Program-made: the position numbers and the translations under genes
Notes under the pieces: generated by a model
Seen by the model: the letters and a program-made list of their open reading frames with translations, nothing else
Told to the model about the DNA's origin: nothing
The model's database searches: none
Part shown: one piece after another, positions 1-7,833 of the stretch
Layout: each line of letters starts with the position of its first letter
Position numbering within the stretch: position 1 is the first letter of the stretch
NCBI GenBank assembly: GCA_013334325.1
Contig: JAAXXT010000019.1
Span: forward strand, 1 to 42,324
DNA from: Erysipelotrichaceae bacterium
GTDB taxonomy: Bacteria > Bacillota_I > Bacilli_A > Erysipelotrichales > Erysipelotrichaceae
Direction of reading: 5' to 3'
DNA: 42,324 nt

Positions 1-47
1 GGCTTAAAGTCTTCTAATTGGTTGGTTTTTGAGTTGAATAGTCGCAT
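1..47 (-). CDS. cysS: Cysteinyl-tRNA synthetase, N-terminal fragment (cut by window edge)
   Basis: Only the first 15 codons lie in the window; the gene runs off the left edge on the minus strand. The reading from the ATG at 45-47 is MRLFNSKTNQLEDFK, which resembles the usual CysRS start (a short strand, N-S/T-x-T, then E-x-F-x-P). An AGGTGA ribosome site lies 3 nt upstream and a TATAAT box at 66-71, so a real gene start is well supported. CysRS charges tRNA-Cys in the cytoplasm. The identification rests on a very short peptide and is an inference; another protein with a similar start cannot be excluded. Confidence 0.5.
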   Translation of the reverse strand, partial: MRLFNSKTNQLEDFK

Positions 48-65
48 GGTTCACCTATGTGTATC

Positions 66-71
66 ATTATA
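66..71 (-). promoter_or_regulatory. -10 box of the leftward (cysS-like) gene
   Basis: On the minus strand this reads TATAAT, about 18 nt upstream of the AGGTGA/ATG at 45-47. No good -35 hexamer is visible at 17 nt spacing. Confidence 0.45.
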
Positions 72-116
72 GCATTAAGCCTTTAAAATAAGAAAGACGC
101 TAAACACTAAAAGCAC

Positions 117-144
117 TTGAAAAGCCTCTTAAGCCGTGTATGAT
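117..144 (+). promoter_or_regulatory. Promoter of the alpha/beta hydrolase gene
   Basis: TTGAAA at 117-122, a 16-nt spacer and TATGAT at 139-144 resemble a sigma-A promoter. Transcription would begin near 151, just at the AAGGAG ribosome site. This argues for the ATG at 164 rather than the in-frame ATG at 140, which lies inside the -10 box. Confidence 0.45.
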
Positions 145-163
145 AAAGGAAAGGAGACCTACT

Positions 164-1078
164 ATGAAGATAAATGAAATGGTTTATGTTTCTAAATTCG
201 ACGGTCAAAAATTAAAAGCTTATGTTTATGAAGTTGAGAAACCTAAAGCCTTGGTGGTGGTATTTCATGGGATGGCTGAACATCAGCTCCGTTACCGTAG
301 CTTAGCCGAAAGATTAAACAAGGCAAACTTCCGTGTCTTAACGATAGATCATCGTGGTCATGGGGAAAGCTTATTCGATGGGAATCTAAAAGGATATTTC
401 GCTGATAAGGATGGATGGAGACATAATCTAGATGATCTTCATGAGATCATCAAAGAAGTCAACGCTCAAAAACCTCTGCCCATTCTTCTGTTTGGACACA
501 GTATGGGATCCATCTACGCAAGATCTTATCTTAGACATTATGGAAATGAACTCCACGCTTTGTATCTCAGTGGATCTCCTGATGAAAGTCCAATCGCTGG
601 TGTAGGAGCTCTTATCGCAAAATCTATCTCACTATTTAGAGGCAAGAAACATCATAGTCCATTACTAACGAAGCTCTCATTTGGACAATTCAACGCCAAC
701 GTAGAAAATCCTAAGACATCAAATGATTGGTTATCTATCGATGAAGCCAACGTGAAAGCTTATAATGAGGATCCTTTATGTGGATATGATTGTACAGCAG
801 GAATGTTTGTCGATATGCTTGGAGGCATCACCGAAGTCTATCACGCAACACCTTGGTTGGTTCCTAATCCTTTACTCCCCATCAAATTAGAAAGTGGTAG
901 AATGGATCCTTGTCATAAACCAAATGGGATCGAAAGAGCTGCCAAACGTTTAGAAGACTTAGGTTATAAGAATGTCGTATTCAACTATGTCGAAGGCTCA
1001 CGTCATGAGATCTATAATGATGTCTCACGAGTAGCTTTGATGGATAAGCTCGTTGAGTGGTTCAATTCTACCCTATAA
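164..1078 (+). CDS. Alpha/beta hydrolase, monoacylglycerol lipase / lysophospholipase type (S33-like)
   Basis: This is a 304-aa soluble hydrolase with no signal peptide. It has the oxyanion-side HG motif (residues 35-36), the nucleophile elbow GHSMGS (Ser113), a probable acid in GRMDP (Asp248) and the catalytic His in GSRHE (His281). That triad order and the IDHRGHGES loop are typical of the 'serine aminopeptidase S33 / monoglyceride lipase' family, which cleaves acylglycerols or other carboxylic esters. The substrate cannot be read from sequence. The start at 164 is chosen because AAGGAG lies 7-8 nt upstream; an earlier in-frame ATG at 140 has no ribosome site and overlaps the -10 box. The gene is monocistronic, and its terminator is shared with the convergent gap gene. 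Confidence 0.85.
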   Translation: MKINEMVYVSKFDGQKLKAYVYEVEKPKALVVVFHGMAEHQLRYRSLAERLNKANFRVLTIDHRGHGESLFDGNLKGYFADKDGWRHNLDDLHEIIKEVNAQKPLPILLFGHSMGSIYARSYLRHYGNELHALYLSGSPDESPIAGVGALIAKSISLFRGKKHHSPLLTKLSFGQFNANVENPKTSNDWLSIDEANVKAYNEDPLCGYDCTAGMFVDMLGGITEVYHATPWLVPNPLLPIKLESGRMDPCHKPNGIERAAKRLEDLGYKNVVFNYVEGSRHEIYNDVSRVALMDKLVEWFNSTL

Positions 1079-1080
1079 AC

Positions 1081-1107
1081 AAAAAAAAGACCCAGAGGGT
1101 CTTTTTT
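1081..1107. terminator. Bidirectional terminator between hydrolase and gap
   Basis: A run of A, then GACCC-AGA-GGGTC (stem 1089-1093/1097-1101, extended by A/T pairs), then a run of T. It works in both directions, ending the hydrolase (plus) and gap (minus). Confidence 0.85.
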
Positions 1108-1112
1108 GATGA

Positions 1113-2132
1113 CTATTTAGCGAAACCGGATTGGGAAGCTAAGTATTGAGCTGTTCTAACCAATTGATTGGTGTAGGAAGCTTCGTTGTCATACCAAGCA
1201 GCAACTTTAACCAAGCAGACACCACCGACGTTTTGAACTTTCGTCTGTGTAGCATCAAACAAGGAACCGAAGGCAATACCGATGACGTCTGAACTTACGA
1301 TAGGATCTTCAGTATAACCGAAGGATTCATTTGAAGCAGCTTTCATAGCAGCATTGATTTCTTCAACAGTGCAAGCTTTTTTAACGACAGCGACCAATTC
1401 AGTCAAGGAGCCAGTTACGACAGGAACGCGTTGAGCAGCTCCGTCAAGTTTGCCTTTTAATTCAGGAACGACCAAGCCGATGGCTTTAGCAGCGCCTGTT
1501 GAATTAGGGATAATGTTGGCAGCAGCTGCACGAGCACGACGGAGATCGCCGTTTCTGTGAGGAGCATCCAAAGTATTCTGATCATTGGTATACGCATGGA
1601 TCGTGGTCATAGAGCCATTGATAATTTCGAAATTATCATTGAGGCATTTGGCCATAGGAGCCAAGCAGTTTGTGGTACATGAAGCACCTGAGATAACGGT
1701 TTCTGAACCATCAAGGATCTGATGATTGGTATTAAAGACAACTGTTTCGACATCATCTCCAGCAGGAGCAGAAACGATAACTTTACGAGCACCAGCTTTG
1801 ATATGAGCGCCAGCGGTGTCTTTCTTGGTGAAGAAGCCAGTTGATTCGATAACGACATCAACTTTCATCGCTGCCCATGGCAGTAATGCTGGATCTTTTT
1901 CCTTTAAAACTTTAACGGTCTTTCCATCAACGATGAGATCATCGCCTAAGAAACTAACGGTATGTCCGTCGAAACGACCTTGTGATGTATCATACTTCAA
2001 AAGATGAGCCAAAGTCTTGGCATCGGTCAAGTCGTTGAGCGCGACGATTTCGAATGCCGGGTTGCCCCACATAATGCGGAAAGCCAAGCGTCCAATACGA
2101 CCAAATCCATTAATCGCAATTCTTGCTGTCAT
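1113..2132 (-). CDS. gap: Glyceraldehyde-3-phosphate dehydrogenase, NAD type
   Basis: This 339-aa enzyme oxidises glyceraldehyde-3-phosphate with phosphate to 1,3-bisphosphoglycerate in cytoplasmic glycolysis. It shows the Rossmann motif NGFGRIGR (residues 8-15), an acidic residue after the second strand (Asp34 in LNDLTD, favouring NAD over NADP), the catalytic Cys152 in SCTTNCLAP, and the C-terminal WYDNEASY signature. Length is normal. The start at 2132 is set by GGAGG 6 nt upstream; an upstream in-frame extension to 2165 has no ribosome site and would overlap the promoter. That promoter is near consensus, fitting a highly expressed glycolytic gene. It stands alone, without pgk or tpi beside it. 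Confidence 0.97.
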   Translation of the reverse strand: MTARIAINGFGRIGRLAFRIMWGNPAFEIVALNDLTDAKTLAHLLKYDTSQGRFDGHTVSFLGDDLIVDGKTVKVLKEKDPALLPWAAMKVDVVIESTGFFTKKDTAGAHIKAGARKVIVSAPAGDDVETVVFNTNHQILDGSETVISGASCTTNCLAPMAKCLNDNFEIINGSMTTIHAYTNDQNTLDAPHRNGDLRRARAAAANIIPNSTGAAKAIGLVVPELKGKLDGAAQRVPVVTGSLTELVAVVKKACTVEEINAAMKAASNESFGYTEDPIVSSDVIGIAFGSLFDATQTKVQNVGGVCLVKVAAWYDNEASYTNQLVRTAQYLASQSGFAK

Positions 2133-2165
2133 GTTATTCCTCCGTGTATTTGATTGACAACTCAT

Positions 2166-2194
2166 ATTATAGGTTTAAGCACCCTTAAAGTCAA
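2166..2194 (-). promoter_or_regulatory. gap promoter, overlapping the stop codon of the upstream gene
   Basis: On the minus strand: TTGACT (2189-2194), a 17-nt spacer, TATAAT (2166-2171). This is one of the strongest sigma-A matches in the window. The -35 box overlaps the TGA stop (2191-2193) of the cohesin-protein gene, so that gene has no room for its own terminator before gap. Confidence 0.8.
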
Positions 2195-3816
2195 TTCTCA
2201 GGCAAGGCTCTTTTTAGCTTTCTTGATCTTCCTAACCTCAATAAAAGCAAGACTATGATGAAGCTTTCGATAATACTCACAAGCACAAAGATATAATCTA
2301 AGATTCCAGGAATCTTCATTTGTGTCTGGCTTAGGAAATAGGCAGAAGTATGGGTCAACGGGATCTCGACCTTTCCTCCACTTACGAGGAGATCTTTCTC
2401 ACTAAGAGACATCTTATTGGTTTTAGAATCATAGTAATAGAGGTTGATCTTATCCCCATCTTGATAGGTAGGAGTGACATTAATTCTTAGGATGGTATTC
2501 TCAGGTAAACTAAGATTCTCTTCGAAGTTCAACACAAGTCCTGATGCGTAATTGGTCAAGGCATCGATCTTATCTTGATCTTCTGAACCAAAAGTGATCT
2601 TGACTTTGATGGGTGTCGTATCGATAAGCTTGGATCCATCAATGAGCCATTCATATAGTGTTTGATCCGCAAGTTTCATCACGACGATCAAGGTCTTCCC
2701 ACTGGTTTTAAGGGCACTTAGTATCTCTGTGCTTATTTCCCAGGAACTAGGCATATTCAATCCTATCGAAGGCGTCGTGACTGTTTTCAGTGCTTCGATG
2801 ATCTCATCCTCATCAACGGTAGGCACATCTGAACTTCGATTGATGGTAATGGTGTAGGTCTTGATATCTCCGTTTTCAGCAGTCACTTTGATTTTGAACA
2901 CATTTTGGCCAACCACCAAAGGTGCTTGTGTAATTTCGACTATTGATTTTGAGTCATCTGGAGTAGCAATCATTTCTACTGTAGTCACTAAATTCCCAAC
3001 ATTTAAAACATAATCAAGTGTTTCTTTTACGAATGCACCATTGAAGTCCTCATAACCAGTAAACTTAATTTCTCGTAAATAATTGTTTGTTGAAGGTGGA
3101 GAAGCCAAGCCATTGCTGTCTTTTCTCTGAACGTTGATGCTATAGGTTCGTTTAGAACCATTCTCCGCAGTCACCACGATATTAAAAATATTTGAATAGA
3201 TCGCTAAGGTCTTGGTTCCTAATCCACTGATAGTTGATTTACTATAATCTGCGGTAGCTCCTAAAACAATGGAACTGATGTTGTTTTCTACGATGACCAC
3301 ATAATCTGTCGTCGTTTTCGTAAACGATAGACTTCCTTGAGATACAGTAAGTGTCTTCAAATAGGAATTATCTGAAACCATTTTAATGGTAAGTTGTCTA
3401 GTATTTAAATCATCCACATCCGTTGTTCCATTAGAATATTGGGCATTGATGATTCTAACATAAGCAGTCGTCGATAGTGAGAAGGACGTCTTAGCCTTGA
3501 ACACAATCGAAGCAACCCCGAAAGTTCCTGATTTTCCGGTAAGTCGATCTACCACCAATTTCGTTCCTAAAGTCAAAGAGAAATCGTTTAGTCCTGTACT
3601 AGAAACTAAAGTCAATTTTGAACTGTCGTAGGAAAAAGACGCTGATAAACCAAGCATATTTGTCACATTCGCTACGCCTACAGTCACTGTGAATTGTTGT
3701 CCAGCGGTGATTTGAGTAGGTCCTGATATGGTTGCATAAAATGCTGCCGCACTTACAGACTGGATCGGTGCGAGAGATAAAAATAAAACAAAGAAGAGTG
3801 TTGATAGTTTTTTCAT
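2191..3816 (-). CDS. Membrane-anchored cohesin-domain surface protein with cadherin-like beta-sandwich repeats
   Basis: A 541-aa exported protein. It has a signal peptide (MKKLSTLFF... ending near VSAAA, residue ~25); then a cohesin-like module (about 25-150: ITAGQQFTVTV, GLSASFSYDSSKL, SGTFGVASIVF); then two Cadherin-like beta-sandwich repeats (about 155-235 and 250-330, both ending in VTAENG..TYxI); then a beta-rich region. The C-terminus is a membrane helix (about 505-527) followed by the basic tail RLGRSRKLKR. Cohesins bind dockerins, and a dockerin-bearing protease is encoded 1.1 kb upstream, so this is probably its surface receptor; that pairing is inferred. The start at 3816 places GGAGG just upstream and the signal peptide first; an ATG at 3843 lacks a ribosome site and lies almost at the predicted transcription start. 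The cohesin call rests on motif resemblance. Confidence 0.75.
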   Translation of the reverse strand: MKKLSTLFFVLFLSLAPIQSVSAAAFYATISGPTQITAGQQFTVTVGVANVTNMLGLSASFSYDSSKLTLVSSTGLNDFSLTLGTKLVVDRLTGKSGTFGVASIVFKAKTSFSLSTTAYVRIINAQYSNGTTDVDDLNTRQLTIKMVSDNSYLKTLTVSQGSLSFTKTTTDYVVIVENNISSIVLGATADYSKSTISGLGTKTLAIYSNIFNIVVTAENGSKRTYSINVQRKDSNGLASPPSTNNYLREIKFTGYEDFNGAFVKETLDYVLNVGNLVTTVEMIATPDDSKSIVEITQAPLVVGQNVFKIKVTAENGDIKTYTITINRSSDVPTVDEDEIIEALKTVTTPSIGLNMPSSWEISTEILSALKTSGKTLIVVMKLADQTLYEWLIDGSKLIDTTPIKVKITFGSEDQDKIDALTNYASGLVLNFEENLSLPENTILRINVTPTYQDGDKINLYYYDSKTNKMSLSEKDLLVSGGKVEIPLTHTSAYFLSQTQMKIPGILDYIFVLVSIIESFIIVLLLLRLGRSRKLKRALPEN

Positions 3817-3847
3817 AGGCCTCCGTAAACCTTGATTATGCATTGTA

Positions 3848-3853
3848 ATTATA
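3848..3853 (-). promoter_or_regulatory. -10 box of the cohesin-protein gene
   Basis: TATAAT on the minus strand, 31 nt upstream of the ATG at 3816. A -35-like TTGAAA lies at 3874-3879, but at a long 20-nt spacing. It suggests that the cohesin gene can be transcribed separately from the protease-Rieske pair. Confidence 0.4.
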
Positions 3854-3898
3854 CTCTATCGGAAACATAATCCTTTCAAAATTAACCTATTCGATCAT

Positions 3899-4882
3899 TC
3901 ACTCGCGAACAGGAATTTCACCTTTCAACTGAGCTCTTTTCTTTCGATACTGTAAGATTGGGGCATCCCCTGGAATCAGGTTCTCTCCCATCACAAATTC
4001 TGATTTGACAGGAATCTGAGTATTTACAACCTTTCGATCTTGATGAAAAACATGCTTATTAGCTGGGGTGCTCATTAAATTGACCAATTGTTTCAATCCC
4101 GGGATTTTCATGAATTTCTGATAGAAACGCACATAGATCTTTGTATGAGTCTCATCGATTGGTGCAAAAACAGCCACGATCCTCACTTGATCACTGATTC
4201 TATTTTGCCAAGTATTGGGCATCTGTAACTGTAAACTAAACAATGATTTATAATCCTCGATCTCAGATGCTTTCTTAGCGACGCTCTTTCCGTCATCGGT
4301 CACATTGTTGACATAGAAAGTCATTCGGTCATTTTCCCATTCAACAACTGGACCGTTTACTATGGTTCGATTCCCTCGTCCAATTGAATCTGTATGGACA
4401 TAAGGTAAATGAACCACATCCAATTGATTCTCTATAGCTCGTGTATAATGGACGTCCCATACTTCCCCAAAACCACCATAACTAAAGCCTTCTCGCAATT
4501 CTTCAAAGAAAGGAATCTCTGGGGCAGTATCTTTATAGTCTCCAGTCCAAACCCAAATGAATCCATATTTCTCAACGGCTTGATAAGCATGGACCTTATA
4601 GCGTTCTGAAACAGGGGCTGCTTTCCCATTGGCGGGAATCAAGATAACCTTTCCGCTTGTATCATAGGCAAACCCATGAAACGGACAGATCAACTCATCT
4701 TCCTTTAGCCAACCTCCTGATAATGCCGCTCCTCTGTGGCAACACTTATCCGCAATACAACCAATAGATCCATTAGATTGACGCCATAAAACTAGTTTCT
4801 CGTTTAGTCGAGTAACCCCAATAGCTTGTTTTCCTTTGAGTTCCTTTGATTCCAATATCCCATACCACATGTTTTTAATCAT
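3899..4882 (-). CDS. Rieske non-heme iron oxygenase, PaO/VanA-like
   Basis: A 327-aa predicted oxygenase component. The N-terminal Rieske domain has the 2Fe-2S ligands C47-x-H49 and C66-x2-H69 (CCHRGA ... CPFHG). The C-terminal domain has the mononuclear iron motif N152-x2-D155-x2-H158-x4-H163, as in vanillate O-demethylase and pheophorbide a oxygenase type enzymes. Such enzymes use O2 and electrons from a separate reductase to hydroxylate or demethylate a substrate; no reductase or ferredoxin gene is present here and the substrate is unknown. AAAGGAG lies 7 nt before the ATG and spans the end of the upstream protease gene; only 11 nt separate the two genes, so they are surely co-transcribed. 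An O2-dependent enzyme next to a secreted protease is an odd pairing. Confidence 0.85.
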   Translation of the reverse strand: MIKNMWYGILESKELKGKQAIGVTRLNEKLVLWRQSNGSIGCIADKCCHRGAALSGGWLKEDELICPFHGFAYDTSGKVILIPANGKAAPVSERYKVHAYQAVEKYGFIWVWTGDYKDTAPEIPFFEELREGFSYGGFGEVWDVHYTRAIENQLDVVHLPYVHTDSIGRGNRTIVNGPVVEWENDRMTFYVNNVTDDGKSVAKKASEIEDYKSLFSLQLQMPNTWQNRISDQVRIVAVFAPIDETHTKIYVRFYQKFMKIPGLKQLVNLMSTPANKHVFHQDRKVVNTQIPVKSEFVMGENLIPGDAPILQYRKKRAQLKGEIPVRE

Positions 4883-4893
4883 TACTTTCTCCT

Positions 4894-7800
4894 TTATTCT
4901 AATCCAGCGAGATAACGTCTCAACTGAACGAGATCTGTCGTGGTGACCTTACCATCTTGATTGAGATCAGCGTTAAAGATGCCTTTGTTTTCAAGAGCAT
5001 CCAATCCAGCAAGATAACGTCTTAATAAAACCAAATCCGTCGTCGAGATGATATCCGTGAGATTAAGATCTCCGATCAATCCCATCTCTACACTTAGATC
5101 GACGTCGGTTGGACCAATCAATAGCGTATGACTAAGCTCTTCATTTGATAAGAGTTCTCCATTGATACGCCATTGATAGAGACGATATCTCAATGAAGGC
5201 TCTACGGTAAATGAGTATTCTGCACCTGCTATGACTTCAGAATCATTGCTTAATTGTGTTTCTCCCTGATGGGCACTTAAGGTTCCCCCAACACCAACCA
5301 CTTCAAAACTAAGATGTCTAGAGAAAACCACTTCTACCACGACCTGATCGCTGTGATTCCCATCTAGGGTCGTCGATGTGATCGTGGCGATCCCACTGGC
5401 TTTCGCGGTAAGTTTGCCAAACGCATCCACTTCTACGATCAAAGGATCACTAGAAACATAAGTGACACCTTTTTCGACTGCATCTTGAGGTAAGATGGTA
5501 GGGATTAAGGTTTCACTGGCACCAAGGGAATAAAAATAGATCGAGTGGCTATTTAAACTGATTGAACTGACTTTATGTATATTGGTAATGGTCACCGTTT
5601 TAGTAGCTGTGTTACCTGCTGTATCTGTCGCAGAAAAAACAAAACTACCATTTTCTGTAAATAGTTTACTTTCAGCGTTTAGTACCCCTTCATTGACACT
5701 CGCAGTGACGGTTAAGTCATGGTAGGTAGGATCAATGTCATACGGATCTATCGTAATCACAGGAGAGGTCTTATCTATACTGAAATGAATCGTAATCAGT
5801 GATCCATCATGATTATTGATCAAGGTGTATTCACCTTCTAAGCTTACTGTCGTTCCTGAGCTTATCGATGTTCCGTTGAGTGTCGCTGTTCCCATGAAGA
5901 AAATGAGGCGATCCGTATTGTATGCAGTCCCATCGATGACACCTGCTGTTTTCGCGATCGTGAAATTGAAACTCACCGGATCATTGAGGACATCGTCTAC
6001 CGTCACCACATAAGTCCCAATCTCTGTAAACAAAAGATCACTTGGGACATCCATTGGCACATTATCTTTAGTGACCGTTACACTATGATACAGTGATTCA
6101 ACGATTGAGATCTGAACTGGAAGAACGACTGTTTGGCCTGAAGATAGAGAATCTTGTATCGTTGAAGCAGTGATAAGCGGTAATATAGAAGAGTTATACT
6201 CTATTAGAATGTGATAATCATCTGTATTAGCTCGACCGGCATAATCAGACACACGGACATAATAGGATCCTGATGGAAGAGCGCTAAGACTCATGGTCTC
6301 AGTTTCACCACTTGTCCCATTATCAATGGAACCTAAGTTCATAAAAGAAGCATTGTAGACTTCAAACATGAGGTCTTGATTAGATACTGTGCTCAAAGTA
6401 ATGGTAACTGTATCGGTTTCATAAAGTGTGAATTTATAGTAATCATAATCTAGGGCGGGTCTTAAGCGTGAACTGTATTGATGATGACCATACACAAATT
6501 CTGCTGTTACAAAGCTTTCATTGGTATCTGAATACGTGTTGAAATCTTGTGATTGTAATAAGGCTTGATAGGCATTGACCATACCGTAACCTGTCCATAT
6601 ATCCCAACCCAAAAATTCATTGCTTGGATTATAATCCGTAACACTACCCAATAGGATGGCTTTGGCCTCTGTTGGGCTCAAGTCAGGATATAAACTCTTC
6701 ATCAAAGCCAATACACCAGCGACTGTAGGAGAAGAAAAAGATGTTCCATTTAAATAAGCTAAGCTATTTAAATTTAACCAAGGCAAGTAAATTGACTCTC
6801 CATAAGCAGAGAGATCTATTCCTTCACCTTCAATATTAGAAAAATTAGACGCCTCTCCGTTGGGTTTTAAGGACCCTACTGCGATAACTTGAGGATAAGC
6901 TGCGGGATAAGAGACATCATAGTAGATCCCATTGGCATAGTTGGAATTATTACCTGAAGCAGCCACTAGGATCACCCCATGATCATAAGCATACTCAACA
7001 GCTGTTTGAGTTGAATAATCAGAAGAACCTCCCAATGAAAGATTGATGATATCAGCACCTTGATTGGTTGCCCAAAGAATGGCCGCCGCAATATCTGAAC
7101 CAAGCGCAGAAACCTCTTCATTGGCATATGCTTGATCTCTAAATACCTTTATCGGTAAGATCTTTATCCCAGGAGCTACGCCACTTATACCTTTATTGTT
7201 CATATTGGCAGCAATCAGCGAAGCCACGGCGGTCCCGTGTGAGCCACCATCATAGGAGTATTGACCTGGCGTCGTATCAACACGAGTGATCCCGTTGATG
7301 ATGGAAGCCCCCAATAAGATCCCATCAGAACCAAAATCAGTTATCGCATGGGTTTGATTGACCCCAGTATCAATGACCGCGACGATCACATCGGCAGAAC
7401 CTGTGGTCAACTCCCATGCATCAGGTAGACCAATATTGGTTAGATTCCATTGTTCCCCTTGGGTATAAAATGGATCGATGGGGATCAATGATAAAGTAAA
7501 GTCTTCAACTTCACGTACCTCTAAGATACCATCACAGTTTCGATAAGTTTCTATCTTAGCTTGGGTTTCATCAGTGTTGACCTCAATGGTCACCTGATGA
7601 ATCTCTGGAAGATCGCTTTTTATCGATTCGTTAATATCACATAAAAAAACACTGGCGATCTCTTCATAAACAAGTGCCAATATTGTGGTTGAACGGGGTA
7701 AAGCTATGCTTGAGTGAGAACTCATCATCGTGATGATTAAGAAGACACTCAAGAGTGTTTTGTAAAGGCTTTGGATTAAAGTCTTAACTGGATTCATCAT
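4894..7800 (-). CDS. Secreted subtilisin-like serine protease (S8) with PPC, Big_2-like and C-terminal dockerin domains
   Basis: A protein of about 968 aa. It has a signal peptide (hydrophobic stretch about 15-30), a propeptide-like region (to about 110) and an S8 catalytic domain with Asp144 (VIDTG), His188 (HGTAVAS) and Ser354 (NGTSFSSP), plus a probable oxyanion Asn in ASGNN. A pre-peptidase C-terminal (PPC) beta-sandwich follows (about 435-540), then Ig-like and Big_2-like modules (about 735-820). The C-terminus is a type I dockerin (about the last 62 residues). Dockerin repeat 2 is canonical (DLNQDGKVTTTDL...YL); repeat 1 is degenerate (DLNLTDIISTTDL, Thr at a calcium position). No membrane anchor follows, so attachment is probably through a cohesin. 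The frame is open to a TTG at 7815, but that lies inside a TATAAT box; ATG at 7800 or 7797 is more likely. The start is not certain because no strong ribosome site is seen. Confidence 0.9.
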   Translation of the reverse strand: MMNPVKTLIQSLYKTLLSVFLIITMMSSHSSIALPRSTTILALVYEEIASVFLCDINESIKSDLPEIHQVTIEVNTDETQAKIETYRNCDGILEVREVEDFTLSLIPIDPFYTQGEQWNLTNIGLPDAWELTTGSADVIVAVIDTGVNQTHAITDFGSDGILLGASIINGITRVDTTPGQYSYDGGSHGTAVASLIAANMNNKGISGVAPGIKILPIKVFRDQAYANEEVSALGSDIAAAILWATNQGADIINLSLGGSSDYSTQTAVEYAYDHGVILVAASGNNSNYANGIYYDVSYPAAYPQVIAVGSLKPNGEASNFSNIEGEGIDLSAYGESIYLPWLNLNSLAYLNGTSFSSPTVAGVLALMKSLYPDLSPTEAKAILLGSVTDYNPSNEFLGWDIWTGYGMVNAYQALLQSQDFNTYSDTNESFVTAEFVYGHHQYSSRLRPALDYDYYKFTLYETDTVTITLSTVSNQDLMFEVYNASFMNLGSIDNGTSGETETMSLSALPSGSYYVRVSDYAGRANTDDYHILIEYNSSILPLITASTIQDSLSSGQTVVLPVQISIVESLYHSVTVTKDNVPMDVPSDLLFTEIGTYVVTVDDVLNDPVSFNFTIAKTAGVIDGTAYNTDRLIFFMGTATLNGTSISSGTTVSLEGEYTLINNHDGSLITIHFSIDKTSPVITIDPYDIDPTYHDLTVTASVNEGVLNAESKLFTENGSFVFSATDTAGNTATKTVTITNIHKVSSISLNSHSIYFYSLGASETLIPTILPQDAVEKGVTYVSSDPLIVEVDAFGKLTAKASGIATITSTTLDGNHSDQVVVEVVFSRHLSFEVVGVGGTLSAHQGETQLSNDSEVIAGAEYSFTVEPSLRYRLYQWRINGELLSNEELSHTLLIGPTDVDLSVEMGLIGDLNLTDIISTTDLVLLRRYLAGLDALENKGIFNADLNQDGKVTTTDLVQLRRYLAGLE
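4897..5082 (-). other. Dockerin type I module (coding sub-region)
   Basis: This encodes two 22-24-residue EF-hand-like repeats at the extreme C-terminus of the protease. Both carry the pattern D-x-N...(S/T)TTDL.xLRRYLAGL. Positions 10-11 of the loops, the residues that usually set cohesin specificity, are Thr-Thr in both repeats. The symmetry is typical of dockerins that can bind in two orientations. Confidence 0.85.
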
Positions 7801-7806
7801 ACTTTC

Positions 7807-7812
7807 ATTATA
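7807..7812 (-). promoter_or_regulatory. -10 box directly before the protease start codon
   Basis: TATAAT on the minus strand, with only GAAAGT between it and the ATG at 7800. A -35-like TTGATT (7832-7837) has a long 19-nt spacing and overlaps the end of the GNAT gene. If used, the mRNA would be leaderless or nearly so. Confidence 0.4.
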
Positions 7813-7833
7813 CAATTAAGATTGATCAAAAAA

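Noticed and set aside
140-163. Longer start for the alpha/beta hydrolase at 140
   Set aside because: The ATG at 140 is part of the TATGAT -10 box and has no ribosome site; AAGGAG precedes 164.
1607-2007. Open frames inside gap on both strands (about 63-84 aa)
   Set aside because: They lie wholly within the conserved gap coding region, lack ribosome sites and show no family features; shadows of the real gene.
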